Source of the DNA: an uncultured Subdoligranulum sp.
GTDB lineage: Bacteria; Bacillota; Clostridia; Oscillospirales; Ruminococcaceae
DNA length: 64,000 nt
NCBI GenBank assembly: GCA_945830575.1
Contig: CALZZE010000004.1
Location: forward strand, 1-64,000
Direction: 5' to 3'
Shown here: positions 29,531 to 38,352 of the stretch, one piece after another
Layout: each line of letters begins with the position of its first letter
How positions within the stretch are numbered: position 1 is the first letter of the stretch
Made by a program: the position numbers and the translations under genes
Notes under the pieces: model-generated
The model's input: the letters and a program-made list of their open reading frames with translations, nothing else
Databases searched by the model: none
Told to the model about the DNA's origin: nothing

Positions 29531-31717
29531 TCACTCGCTGGTCACCAGCCGGGTGTACCGCCCGCCCTTGGCGTACAGCTCCTCATGGGTGCCCCGCTCC
29601 ACCACCACGCCGTGATCCAGCACCAGAATCTCATCGCAGTCCCGGATGGTGGACAGCCGGTGCGCCACCACAAGGCAGGTGATGCCCCGTTTGCGGATGG
29701 CCTCCACCACCTGGTGCTCGGTTTTCGCGTCCAGCGCGCTGGTGGCCTCGTCCATGATGATGATGGTGGGGTCCTGCGCCAGCACCCGGGCAATTTCCAG
29801 CCGCTGCCGCTGCCCGCCGGACAAATCCCGCCCGCCCTCGGTGAGCTTGTACTGGAAGCCGCCCTCCCGCAGCATGATGTCGTCATAGATCTGCGCGTCC
29901 CATGCGGCCAGAATGACCTCGAAATCCTCGATGGAGGTATCCCACATGCGGATGTTGTCGGCGATGGTGTCCTCAAAAATCACGATGTCCTGATCCACCA
30001 CCGCCAGCGACCCGGTGAGCTGCTCCCGGCTGATCTGGGAGATGGGCTGCCCGTCAAACAGAATTTCGCCGCTCCAGGGCTGGTACAGCCCGGAAATCAG
30101 CTTGGCAATGGTGGACTTGCCGCAGCCAGACGCGCCCACCAGTGCCACCCGGCTGCCGGGCTTGACGTGCAGGTTCAGGTCCCGGATGAGCGGCTCGGCC
30201 AGACGGGAATACCCGAAGGTGACGTTTCGCAGCTCCACCTCGCCGGAGAGCTTTTCCGCGGCGGGCGGCGTGCTCTCCGGCGGGCCGAAGCCCACCGCCA
30301 CATCGTCCGGGTACTGCATCACGTCCTCGATGCGCTCCATCTCGGTGCGCATCTCCTGCAGGCCCTGCCCCGCCGACAGCAGCGACATGGCCGGGGCCAT
30401 GAAGGAGGACAGATACCCCTGAAACGCCGAGATCATGCCCACCGTGAAGTGGCCGTTCATGGCATACCACACGCCCATCAGCGTGATGGTGCAGCTGCAC
30501 AGCGTGGACAGCACCGAGGGAATGAGCGTCAGCAGCATGTTGGTGCGGGTGAACCGCACCGTCTGGGTGTTGACGCTGGCCTGATACCCCGTCCAGCGGG
30601 CAAAGAAGCCGTTTTCCGCGCCGCTGGCCTTGATGGTCTCGATCATTTCAATTCCGGATACGGTGGCGCTGTTCAGCTTGGCGGAGTCCCGCATCTGCAC
30701 CCGGGTCAGGTTGACGCGCTTCTGGGAGATGTACCAGGACACCCCCGCGTTCACCGCGATAGTGGCAAGGCCCACCAGCGTCATCTGCCAGCTGTACCGG
30801 ATCATGACGGTGAGGTAGAACACCATCATCACGGCGTTGAGCGCCAGCGGCGCAAAGGTGTTCACCAGCGAGTTGGCCACGCCCTCGTTGGAGCTTTGGC
30901 GCATCTGCAAATCGCCCGCCAGACGCTGGGAGTAGAATTCCATGGGCAGATGCAGCAGCTTCCACAAAAAGGTGCTGCTGCCCACAACGGAAAATTTGGC
31001 GTTGATGCGGTTGTTTACCAGCGTTTCCACCGCGCTGATGAGGATTTCCAGCCCGGAGAACACCGCCAGCGCGATCATGAAGGGGTAGAACCATTCCGGG
31101 TTCTGCCCGGTGAGCAGGCGGTCATAGAAAATGCGGGAGAAGCCCGGCTGGATGACGCCCAGCAGCGAGGAGATGATGGTGCACAGCACCACAAAGACCA
31201 CCGCCGGCCCCGCGCCCTTCAGGCGGGCCTTGGCGAAGGCCAGCACGCTCTTGGGCTTGCCCTCCGGCACAAACTCCGGCCCCGGCTCCATCATCAGACA
31301 GATGCCGGTAAAGGAGCGGTCAAACTCCTCCATAGACACCGACACGGTGCCCCGGGCGGGGTCGTTGAGCACCGCCTTGTCCTTTTTGAACCCGTTGAGC
31401 ACCACAAAATGCTCCATGTTCCAGTGGATGATGCAGGGAAATTTGCCGTTGGCACGCAGAGATTCCGGCTCATACCGGTAGCCCTTGGCGAGCAGGCCGT
31501 AGCTGCGGGCGGCCACCAGCACGTTGCGGGCGTTGGAGCCGTCCCGGGAAACGCCGCAGTCCACCCGCACCTGTTCCAGCGGCACCCACTTGCCGTAGTA
31601 GGCCGCCACCATGGCCAGACACGCCGCGCCGCATTCCAGCGCCTCCATCTGCATGATGACCGGCACCTTCGCCACGCCGCGGGTTACCGGGGCTTTGTGT
31701 TGAATGGTGTTGTTCAT
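29531..31717 (-). CDS. NHLM-type peptidase-containing ABC exporter (ABC1)
   Basis: The product is 728 residues. The N-terminal C39 peptidase has all catalytic residues: Cys29 in MEALECGAACLAMV, His103 in WNMEHFVVL and Asp119 in LNDPARG. It should therefore trim double-glycine-type leaders during export. A six-helix permease follows, then an ATPase with VGASGCGKSTIAKLI, LSGGQRQRLEIARVLA and IIMDEATSALD. It is the middle gene, 8 bases after the HlyD-like gene. Intact catalytic residues argue that the exporter is functional even though no precursor peptide or maturation enzyme is seen here. Confidence 0.88.
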   Translation of the reverse strand: MNNTIQHKAPVTRGVAKVPVIMQMEALECGAACLAMVAAYYGKWVPLEQVRVDCGVSRDGSNARNVLVAARSYGLLAKGYRYEPESLRANGKFPCIIHWNMEHFVVLNGFKKDKAVLNDPARGTVSVSMEEFDRSFTGICLMMEPGPEFVPEGKPKSVLAFAKARLKGAGPAVVFVVLCTIISSLLGVIQPGFSRIFYDRLLTGQNPEWFYPFMIALAVFSGLEILISAVETLVNNRINAKFSVVGSSTFLWKLLHLPMEFYSQRLAGDLQMRQSSNEGVANSLVNTFAPLALNAVMMVFYLTVMIRYSWQMTLVGLATIAVNAGVSWYISQKRVNLTRVQMRDSAKLNSATVSGIEMIETIKASGAENGFFARWTGYQASVNTQTVRFTRTNMLLTLIPSVLSTLCSCTITLMGVWYAMNGHFTVGMISAFQGYLSSFMAPAMSLLSAGQGLQEMRTEMERIEDVMQYPDDVAVGFGPPESTPPAAEKLSGEVELRNVTFGYSRLAEPLIRDLNLHVKPGSRVALVGASGCGKSTIAKLISGLYQPWSGEILFDGQPISQISREQLTGSLAVVDQDIVIFEDTIADNIRMWDTSIEDFEVILAAWDAQIYDDIMLREGGFQYKLTEGGRDLSGGQRQRLEIARVLAQDPTIIIMDEATSALDAKTEHQVVEAIRKRGITCLVVAHRLSTIRDCDEILVLDHGVVVERGTHEELYAKGGRYTRLVTSE

Positions 31718-31725
31718 GGCGCGCC

Positions 31726-32199
31726 TCAGTTGAAAACAAATTTGCTGGGGGCGATGCTCTCAATGACCGACTCCGCACTGTAAAAGCCTTCCGGAGCGGC
31801 GCCGTCCAGCTCCACCGTCAGCACCCAGTCGCCGGGGGTAAAGCCGCCCACGTGCAGCATCAGGTCGTCACTGTCGCCGCTGAGCTGCAGCGGCGTGTGG
31901 TCGATGCGGGTGATGGTGTGGTCGGCGCCGTTCACCGCCACCGTCATGCCCTCGGACAATTTGGCGGCGTCCTCCTCGGTGAAGTAGGCGGTCAGCGCCG
32001 TGCCGTCGCTGCGGGCCGCGCCCTGCACGGTGGTGTCCAGCCGGCCGAATATCCCCCACACGCAGGTGCCCGCCAGCAGCAGAATGATGGCCGCCAGCAG
32101 CACCCAGGTGGCGGGGGTGCTCACCCGGATGTAATCGGACAGCTGATCCGGGCGGGACAGCTGCTCCATGGATTCTTTGCGGAACAGATCTTGTTTCAT
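31726..32199 (-). CDS. Short NHLM-type HlyD-like secretion accessory protein
   Basis: The product is 157 residues from ATG at 32199, behind AGAAAGAG. LFRKESMEQLSRPDQLSDYI, then one membrane helix (TWVLLAAIILLLAGTCVWGIFG), matches the start of NHLM bacteriocin-system HlyD proteins. Family members usually continue with a long helical hairpin and lipoyl-like region; here only about 100 beta-rich residues follow, ending SKFVFN. It is either a compact form or has lost its hairpin. First gene of the operon. Confidence 0.7.
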   Translation of the reverse strand: MKQDLFRKESMEQLSRPDQLSDYIRVSTPATWVLLAAIILLLAGTCVWGIFGRLDTTVQGAARSDGTALTAYFTEEDAAKLSEGMTVAVNGADHTITRIDHTPLQLSGDSDDLMLHVGGFTPGDWVLTVELDGAAPEGFYSAESVIESIAPSKFVFN

Positions 32200-32246
32200 A
32201 ATGCGGCTCTTTCTTTGTGGAAAGGAGAAAATTCGACAATATAACA

Positions 32247-32273
32247 AATATAGAATAGCATGTTTTGCGTCAA
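32247..32273 (-). promoter_or_regulatory. Probable promoter of the NHLM export operon
   Basis: Read on the minus strand: TTGACG (32273-32268) and TATATT (32252-32247), 15 bases apart; shifting the -35 to TTTTGA gives 17. The region is AT-rich compared with its surroundings and lies about 50 bases before the HlyD-like start. Confidence 0.5.
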
Positions 32274-32289
32274 AAGAAAAGAGAAAATC

Positions 32290-32316
32290 CAAAAAAACCG
32301 CCCCCGAAGGGGGCGG
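32290..32316 (-). terminator. Rho-independent terminator of the polysaccharide operon
   Basis: On the minus strand an 8-base GC stem (CCGCCCCC / GGGGGCGG, loop TTC) is followed by a run of T (the A-run at 32291-32297). It lies just past the last glycosyltransferase gene. Confidence 0.85.
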
Positions 32317-32324
32317 TTCCGCTG

Positions 32325-34169
32325 TTAAAAGCCGTGACATTCTTTCAGATTGCGCAGATCACCGCTTTCCCGGAAATCCTCGTAGTCCTTGGAAAGGGAG
32401 GGGCTGTAATAGGGGTCGTTGAGGATGCTCTCCCGGCCGTGCACCGCGTACAGGCGCTCCCGTTCCGCGTCAAAGCGCGCTTTTTTGGCCGGGTCCTTCT
32501 CGTCGGAGCCGCGGGACTTGCTCTCGTAATGCGTCAGCTCGGCGTAGGGCGTCCACACCACGCGCCAGCCCGCGTCCCGCACCCGCAGGCAGAAATCCAC
32601 ATCGTTGAAGGCCACCGTGAACGCCTCGTCCATACCGTTCACGCTGTCAAACACCGCCGCCCGCACCAGCAGGCAGGCCGCCGTCACCGCCGAGAAGTCC
32701 TGCACCGTGGCCAGCCGGAACATATACCCGCTGCCGCCCTGCTGGTGGTACTTGTGGCTGTGCCCCGCGTAGCCGCCCAGCCCCGTGATGACCCCCGCGT
32801 GCTGGATGGTGTCGTCGGGGTAATACAGCATCGCACCGCAGATGCCCACGCCGGGCTGGAGCACCTCGCCCACCATCTCGGTGAGCCATTCGCCGTTGAG
32901 AATCTCCACATCGTTGTTGAGCATCAGCAGCAGCTTGCCGGCGGCGTATCTGCGGCCGAAATTGTTGATGCGGCTGAAATTGAACCCGCCCCGGTACTCC
33001 ACCACCCGGCAGCGCTCATACCGCTGGGGCAGCGTTTTGTAATAGGCGAAGGTGGCCGGGTCGGTGGAGTTGTTCTCGATGACGATGACCTCAAAATGGT
33101 CATAGAAGGTGCGGGAATACAGGCTGTGCAGGCATTTTTCCAGATCGTCGGTGTGGTCCTTGCTGGGAATGAGGATGGACACCAGCGGCGGTTCCTCCGG
33201 CAGCGTCCACCGCACATGGCAGGTGCCGGGGAATTTGCCCCGCTCCACCGCACCGCGGCGTCCGGTGGCCGCCAGATGATCCGCCACCGCCCGCTGCGCC
33301 GCCTGCTCCACATAGGGCTTGGCCGCCGTGCCCCCGCTGGTGGATGCCGCGTGGACCCGCCAGTAATACAGCACCTGCGGGAGGTGCCGGGGCTGCGCCG
33401 CAGGGTCCCGCCGCTGCATTTCATCGATAAGACGCAGGAAAAGGTCGTGATCCTGGGCGCCGTCACATTCCGGGCGCTCGCCGCCCACCGCGTCAAACAG
33501 CGACTTTTTGAACACCGCCAGATGGCAGATGTAGTTCACCGCCATCAGGTATTCGGGGGCGTAGTCCGGCTTGAAGTGCCCCACCATGGGCTTGCGGATG
33601 GTTTTCTGGAACAGCGCTTCGTCACTGTACACAAACTCCGCGCCGGTTTTTTGGAGGAACTGCCCCATGCAGTACACCGCATGGGGGGCCAGCACATCGT
33701 CATGGTCGGCCAGCGCCAGATACGCCCCGGTGGCCAGCGCCGCCGCCGCGTTGGTGTTGGCGGCAATGCCCCCGTTCTCAATTTTGGTGTACACGATGCG
33801 CGGGTCCTGCGCCGCCCGGGCGCGGGCGGTCTCGCCCACCTCCGGGTGGGCGGCATCGGAGGCGTCCGCCAGCACCAGCTGCCAGTTGGGGGCGGTCTGG
33901 TGCTGTACGCTGTCCAGAAATTCCGTCAAAAACCGCGGCGGCGTGTTGTACAGCGGCGTTAAGATGCTGATGGTGGGGAACCCCGCCGTGTCCGCCGCCC
34001 GCTGGGCCGCCAGCACCTGTTTGGAGGGCAGGTAGCGGTCCCCTTTGGCGAAAAACCGACGTTTGAAAAACCCGGCCGCCCGCGCCGCCATCACGCCCAC
34101 GCCCTGCTCGGCGGCAAGGGTGCGGGCGTAGCCGAACAATTCCTGAATTCGTTTGACGGTGAGGTTCAT
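32325..34169 (-). CDS. Glycosyltransferase, two family-2 domains
   Basis: The product is 614 residues. The first GT2 domain begins TISILTPLYNTPPRFLTEFL and holds LADHDDVLAP; the second begins LVSILIPSKDHTDDLEKCL and holds LLMLNNDVEIL and FNDVDFCLRVRDAG. Tandem GT2 domains of this type are common in rhamnan and O-antigen-like assembly, adding sugars from nucleotide donors at the inner membrane face. It lies 13 bases after a close paralogue and is the last gene of the operon before the terminator. Donor and acceptor cannot be told from sequence; rfbC at the head of the operon suggests rhamnose. Confidence 0.85.
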   Translation of the reverse strand: MNLTVKRIQELFGYARTLAAEQGVGVMAARAAGFFKRRFFAKGDRYLPSKQVLAAQRAADTAGFPTISILTPLYNTPPRFLTEFLDSVQHQTAPNWQLVLADASDAAHPEVGETARARAAQDPRIVYTKIENGGIAANTNAAAALATGAYLALADHDDVLAPHAVYCMGQFLQKTGAEFVYSDEALFQKTIRKPMVGHFKPDYAPEYLMAVNYICHLAVFKKSLFDAVGGERPECDGAQDHDLFLRLIDEMQRRDPAAQPRHLPQVLYYWRVHAASTSGGTAAKPYVEQAAQRAVADHLAATGRRGAVERGKFPGTCHVRWTLPEEPPLVSILIPSKDHTDDLEKCLHSLYSRTFYDHFEVIVIENNSTDPATFAYYKTLPQRYERCRVVEYRGGFNFSRINNFGRRYAAGKLLLMLNNDVEILNGEWLTEMVGEVLQPGVGICGAMLYYPDDTIQHAGVITGLGGYAGHSHKYHQQGGSGYMFRLATVQDFSAVTAACLLVRAAVFDSVNGMDEAFTVAFNDVDFCLRVRDAGWRVVWTPYAELTHYESKSRGSDEKDPAKKARFDAERERLYAVHGRESILNDPYYSPSLSKDYEDFRESGDLRNLKECHGF

Positions 34170-34182
34170 GGGGTGGCTCCTT

Positions 34183-36060
34183 TTATTTCAACCCGAAATT
34201 CTCGAACAGGTTGTTGAAATGGGGGTTGTAGTAGGGGTCGTAATTGTCAATATAGCGCTGGTATTTGGCGTAGAAGTTCGCCTTCTCCCGCTCGTAGCGC
34301 TTGGCGTTCTCCGACAGGGTGTCCAGTCCCCGGCTCTTGCTCTCATAGTGGTACGCCTCGGCGCAGGGGGTGTACACGTTCAACAGCCCCTTCTCCCACA
34401 GCTTGAGGCAGTAGTCCACATCGTTGTAGGCCACGGCAAACTGTTCCTCGTCCAGGCCGCCAGCTTCGCGGTACAGCGCGGTTTTTGTCATCAGGCAGGC
34501 GCCGGTGACCGCCATATAATCCTGCGTGGTGATGAGCCGGTACAGATCGCCCACCGCCCTGCGGGGATAGCTTTTGTGGCTGTGCCCCGCCGACCCGTTG
34601 ATGCCCATGAGCACCCCCGCGTGCTGGATGGTGTCATCCGGGTAGTACAGCTTGGCGCCCACCGCGCCCACATCGGGACGCTGGCTGTAAGACAAAAGCT
34701 CCCGCAGAAAGCCCTCGGACAGAACCTCAATGTCGTTGTTCAGCAACAGCAGATGCTCTCCCGCCGCGAACTGCGCGCCAAAATTGTTCACCGCGCTGAA
34801 ATTGAAAGCTCCCTCATAGCGCACCACGCGGCAGCGGGGGAATTTCTCCGGCAGCGTGTCGTAATACGCGAAGGTGGCCGGGTCGTTGGAGTTGTTCTCG
34901 ATGACGAGGACCTCAAAATTGTCATACCCGGCCTTGGCGTACAGGCTGGACAGGCAGCGCTGCAGATCCTCCGCGTGGTCCTTGTTGGGGATGAGCACCG
35001 AAACCAGCGGCGAGCCGGTCAGCTCATACCGCAGCCGGTAGGCTCCCGGCGCACCGTCGATGGCGGCGGCCTGCCCCGGCAGACCCAGCCGCTTCAGCTG
35101 GGCGTTGATGGCCCGCTCGCCCGCCGCCAGCGCGTAGGGCTTGGCCTCCATGCCCGCGGCGGTGGAGCCGGCATGGCCCCGCCAGATATACAGAACCTTT
35201 TTGATATGCTCGATGCGGCGTGCTTTTTCTGTCAGGCGCAGAATCAGCTCATGGTCCTGCGCACCGTCAAATTCCGGGTATTCCGCCGCGCCTGCCTCCT
35301 CCAGCAACGACCGGGAAAACACCGCCAGATGGGTGATGTAGTTGCACCCGCGCAGATAATCCGGCGCAAAATCCGGCTTGAAGTGGTAGCCGCCCAGCGC
35401 TTTCAGATTCTCCGACAGCACGATTTCGTCACTGTACACAAAGTCCGCGCCGGTGTTTTGGATGGTCTGCACACATTCAAACAGGGCGTTGGGGTACAAA
35501 ACGTCATCGTGGTCCAGCAGCGTCAGGTACTCCCCGGTGGCCAGCGCAAAGCCCGCCGTGGTGTTGGCGGCAATGCCGCCGTTTTCGATTTTCCGGTACA
35601 CCACCCGGCTGTCCTGCTTCGCGGCGGTGCGGGCCAACTCCGACGCGGCGGGGTGTGCCTCGTCGGAGGCGTCCACCAGCACCAGCTGCCAGCGGCGGTA
35701 GGTCTGCTTCTGCACGCTTTGCAGCATTTCCTTGAAAAACTTCGCAGGTGTGTTGAAAACCGGCACCACAATGCTCACCGTCGGCCCCGGCAGGCTGGCG
35801 GCGCGCTGGGCCTTCAGCTCCCGGCGCAGCGGCAGATCCGCACGGTGCTGCCAGCTGTCATGGTGCAGCGCCAGCCCCACCCGGAACGTCACGTCCCGCC
35901 AAAGCTGCTCGGCGCCCTTGTCCCGCAGCGTGGCGGCGCTGCGTCTGGCAAGGTCCGCCAGATGCGCCGGGTCCAGCAGCCGCCGGGCCATGCCGCCCAC
36001 GCTGTCCTGCACCGCCACATCGGCGGGACGGTTCTGGTCCCTGGGGTCGGGCTTATTCAT
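34183..36060 (-). CDS. Glycosyltransferase, two family-2 domains (paralogue)
   Basis: The product is 625 residues with the same two-domain plan as its downstream neighbour: TVSIVVPVFNTPAKFFKEML and LLDHDDVLYP, then LVSVLIPNKDHAEDLQRCL, LLLLNNDIEVL and YNDVDYCLKLWEKG. An extra N-terminal stretch of about 70 residues is predicted to be mostly helical. Clear similarity along the whole length points to a gene duplication, with the two enzymes probably adding successive sugars. Only 3 bases separate it from the ABC ATPase gene, so all five genes should be co-transcribed. Confidence 0.85.
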   Translation of the reverse strand: MNKPDPRDQNRPADVAVQDSVGGMARRLLDPAHLADLARRSAATLRDKGAEQLWRDVTFRVGLALHHDSWQHRADLPLRRELKAQRAASLPGPTVSIVVPVFNTPAKFFKEMLQSVQKQTYRRWQLVLVDASDEAHPAASELARTAAKQDSRVVYRKIENGGIAANTTAGFALATGEYLTLLDHDDVLYPNALFECVQTIQNTGADFVYSDEIVLSENLKALGGYHFKPDFAPDYLRGCNYITHLAVFSRSLLEEAGAAEYPEFDGAQDHELILRLTEKARRIEHIKKVLYIWRGHAGSTAAGMEAKPYALAAGERAINAQLKRLGLPGQAAAIDGAPGAYRLRYELTGSPLVSVLIPNKDHAEDLQRCLSSLYAKAGYDNFEVLVIENNSNDPATFAYYDTLPEKFPRCRVVRYEGAFNFSAVNNFGAQFAAGEHLLLLNNDIEVLSEGFLRELLSYSQRPDVGAVGAKLYYPDDTIQHAGVLMGINGSAGHSHKSYPRRAVGDLYRLITTQDYMAVTGACLMTKTALYREAGGLDEEQFAVAYNDVDYCLKLWEKGLLNVYTPCAEAYHYESKSRGLDTLSENAKRYEREKANFYAKYQRYIDNYDPYYNPHFNNLFENFGLK

Positions 36061-36063
36061 GCG

Positions 36064-36828
36064 TTACTCTCCCTTTTTCGCCTGCATGGCGTCCTTTTTC
36101 TCAAACTTGCGATACTCCGCCGTGACCTCCATGGTGGGGCCGTTGCGGCGCAGATGCCCGTGGTCCAGCCACGCCACCTTGTTGCACATGCGCTCGATCT
36201 GCTCGATGGAATGGCTCACCAGAATCACCGTGGTGCCGCCCGACAGCAGCTCCGCCATGCGCTTTTCGCACTTTTCCTGGAACAGGAAATCGCCCACCGA
36301 CAGAATTTCGTCCGCGATGAGGATGTCCGGCTTGGTCATGGTCGCCACCGCGAAGGCCAGCCGCGCCACCATGCCGGAGGAATAGTTTTTCAGCGGCACA
36401 TCGAGGAATTCTCGCAGTTCGCTGAATTCCACGATGTCCTCGAACTTGGAATCGATGTATTTGGGCGTGTAGCCTAAAACGGTGCCGTTCAGGTAGATGT
36501 TTTCCCGGGCGGTCAGGTCCATGTCAAAGCCTGCGCCCAGCTCGATGAGCGGCGCGATGGTGCCCCGCACCGTCACGCTGCCCGCCGACGGCTTGTACAC
36601 GCCGGAAATGATTTTTAAGAGCGTGGACTTGCCGCTGCCGTTGAGGCCGATGAGGCCGTAAAAATCCCCGGGCATGATGTCGAAGCTCACATCCGACAGG
36701 GCGAAAAACTCGTCAAACCGGACGCCGCCGTGGGTCAGCGCGATGAAATATTCCTTTAAGCTCTCGTGCTTTTCCTTGGCCAGATTGAACCGCATGGACA
36801 CATTCCGGATGGAAATGATGGGCTCCAT
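36064..36828 (-). CDS. Polysaccharide ABC exporter ATPase (Wzt/TagH type)
   Basis: The product is 254 residues. It has Walker A GLNGSGKSTLLKII, the Wzt-like LIELGAGFDMDLTARENIYLNG, signature NYSSGMVARLAFA and Walker B ILIADEILSVGD. It lacks the C-terminal carbohydrate-binding module of the longer Wzt proteins, so export is probably not coupled to recognition of a terminal sugar. With the permease 12 bases upstream it would move a lipid-linked polysaccharide across the membrane. Ribosome site GGGAGG is present. Confidence 0.92.
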   Translation of the reverse strand: MEPIISIRNVSMRFNLAKEKHESLKEYFIALTHGGVRFDEFFALSDVSFDIMPGDFYGLIGLNGSGKSTLLKIISGVYKPSAGSVTVRGTIAPLIELGAGFDMDLTARENIYLNGTVLGYTPKYIDSKFEDIVEFSELREFLDVPLKNYSSGMVARLAFAVATMTKPDILIADEILSVGDFLFQEKCEKRMAELLSGGTTVILVSHSIEQIERMCNKVAWLDHGHLRRNGPTMEVTAEYRKFEKKDAMQAKKGE

Positions 36829-36840
36829 ACCGCGCCTCCC

Positions 36841-37635
36841 TCACATATACAGGACGAAATTGTCCTGATTTTTCTTGAACACCCACACGCCCAGCGCAAG
36901 ACTGACGGCGGCGCACAGAGCGCAGATGAGGAGCCGCTGCCCGTCCAGCCCCATGCTGGTGAGCAGACATTCCCGCACCGCGGTGATGTAATGGTAGATG
37001 GGGTTGAATTTGATGACCCACTGCACCCAGCCGTCCATCTGGCTGGGGTCGTAGAAGATGGCGGAGCCGTACACCAGCAGAGTGCAGAACACCTCCCAGA
37101 TGTGCATGATGTCCCGCACAAACACGTACAGCGCCGACAGAATCAGCCCCACGCCCAGACTGAACAGGAACAGCAGCGCCATGGGAAGGAGCGCCAGCGG
37201 CGCGGTGGGGGCCAGCGGCGTCCAGGTGAACAGCATGACCAGCACCAGCGCGATCATGCTGAACAGCAGGTTCACCAGCGCAAAGCAGCATTTTTCCAGC
37301 GGAAAAATGTACTTGGGAATGTACACTTTGCGCAAAAGCGGCGCGTTTTTCAGCACGCTCTCCATGGCCATGGTGGTGGATTCCCGGAAGAAGTTGAACA
37401 TCAGCTGGCCGATGACCAGAAACACCGGGAAATACGCGATGCCGTTGCCCCGCTGGTTGAACAGCGCGCCGAACACCGCCCACATGACCAGACAGGTGAG
37501 CAGCGGGTTGAGGATGCTCCACGCCACGCCCAGCACGCTGCGGCGGTATTTCAGCTTGAAGTCCCGTGTGATGAGATTTTGCAGAAGGTAGCGGTATTTC
37601 CAGAATCCCGCAAAGGATGCTTTGAGTTGCTGCAC
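36841..37635 (-). CDS. Polysaccharide ABC-2 permease (Wzm/TagG type)
   Basis: The product is 264 residues, from a GTG start behind AGAGGA. A cytoplasmic N-terminus with RYLLQNLITRDFKLKYRRSVLG is the classic TagG/Wzm opening. About six membrane segments follow, and a conserved WVIKFNPIYHYITAVRE near the C-terminal third. It is the membrane partner of the adjacent ATPase for exporting teichoic-acid- or rhamnan-like polymers. Confidence 0.9.
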   Translation of the reverse strand: MQQLKASFAGFWKYRYLLQNLITRDFKLKYRRSVLGVAWSILNPLLTCLVMWAVFGALFNQRGNGIAYFPVFLVIGQLMFNFFRESTTMAMESVLKNAPLLRKVYIPKYIFPLEKCCFALVNLLFSMIALVLVMLFTWTPLAPTAPLALLPMALLFLFSLGVGLILSALYVFVRDIMHIWEVFCTLLVYGSAIFYDPSQMDGWVQWVIKFNPIYHYITAVRECLLTSMGLDGQRLLICALCAAVSLALGVWVFKKNQDNFVLYM

Positions 37636-37647
37636 AGTCCGTTCCTC

Positions 37648-38214
37648 TTAGTATTTCTTAAAATAGTCGAAGGTCTGCTCCGCAAAGGGTGTGTGCTCCT
37701 TGTCCTTGGCGCTGGTCTTGTATTCACAGCCGCAGTCCGGCCACTGCACGCCCACGGTGGGGTCGTTGTAAGGGATGCCGCCCTCGGCGGTGGGGTCGTA
37801 CACATCGGTGCATTTGTAGCAGAACTCCGCCACATCGGACAGCACCAGAAAGCCGTGGGCAAAGCCCTCCGGGATGTAAAACTGCTTTTTGTTCTCGGCG
37901 GACAGCGTCACCCCCACCCATTTGCCGAAGGTGGGGCTGCCCGGACGGCAGTCCACCGCCACATCGTACACCTCGCCCAGCGTCACCCGCACCAGCTTGC
38001 CCTGGGTGTGCTGCTTCTGGAAGTGCAGGCCCCGCAGAACGCCCTTGGAGGAACGGCTCTGGTTGTCCTGCACGAAGGGCTTGTCGATGCCGGCGGCGGC
38101 GAACGCCTCCTGATGGTAGGTCTCCATAAAATAACCGCGGTCATCGCCAAAGACGGTGGGTTCGATGACAACGACGCCGGGAAGCTCGGTGGGAATGAAA
38201 TTGAATTTGCCCAT
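37648..38214 (-). CDS. rfbC: dTDP-4-dehydrorhamnose 3,5-epimerase
   Basis: The product is 188 residues. ATG 38214 is chosen because AAGGAGAA lies 8 bases upstream and because the protein then starts GKFNFIPTELPGVVVIEP as in the family. Hallmarks include FGDDRGYFMETY, GVLRGLHFQ with the catalytic His, and YIPEGFAHGFLVLSD. It makes dTDP-4-keto-L-rhamnose from dTDP-4-keto-6-deoxyglucose. The other dTDP-rhamnose genes (rfbA, B, D) are not in the window. First gene of the five-gene polysaccharide operon. Confidence 0.95.
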   Translation of the reverse strand: MGKFNFIPTELPGVVVIEPTVFGDDRGYFMETYHQEAFAAAGIDKPFVQDNQSRSSKGVLRGLHFQKQHTQGKLVRVTLGEVYDVAVDCRPGSPTFGKWVGVTLSAENKKQFYIPEGFAHGFLVLSDVAEFCYKCTDVYDPTAEGGIPYNDPTVGVQWPDCGCEYKTSAKDKEHTPFAEQTFDYFKKY

Positions 38215-38245
38215 AACACAGTTCTCCTTATACCAATATAAATCC

Positions 38246-38274
38246 ATTGTACTCTATTTTTGGTGTAAAAGCAA
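38246..38274 (-). promoter_or_regulatory. Promoter of the rfbC-led polysaccharide operon
   Basis: Minus strand: TTGCTT (38274-38269), 17-base spacer, TACAAT (38251-38246). It lies about 32 bases before the rfbC start and is divergent from the promoter of the folate gene. Confidence 0.65.
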
Positions 38275-38302
38275 CTGTAACATTCTGCGTCAAATGCCGT
38301 TA

Positions 38303-38331
38303 TTGCGTATGAGGGGCAAATCTGGTACAAT
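38303..38331 (+). promoter_or_regulatory. Promoter of the 5-formyl-THF cyclo-ligase gene
   Basis: TTGCGT (38303-38308), a 17-base spacer and TACAAT (38326-38331) lie 21 bases before the ATG. Confidence 0.7.
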
Positions 38332-38352
38332 GATCCTAAAGAGGTGAGTGCG

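Noticed and set aside
29003..31783. Open frame of about 926 codons on the plus strand
   Set aside because: Antisense to the two NHLM ABC genes, which carry full catalytic motifs on the minus strand.
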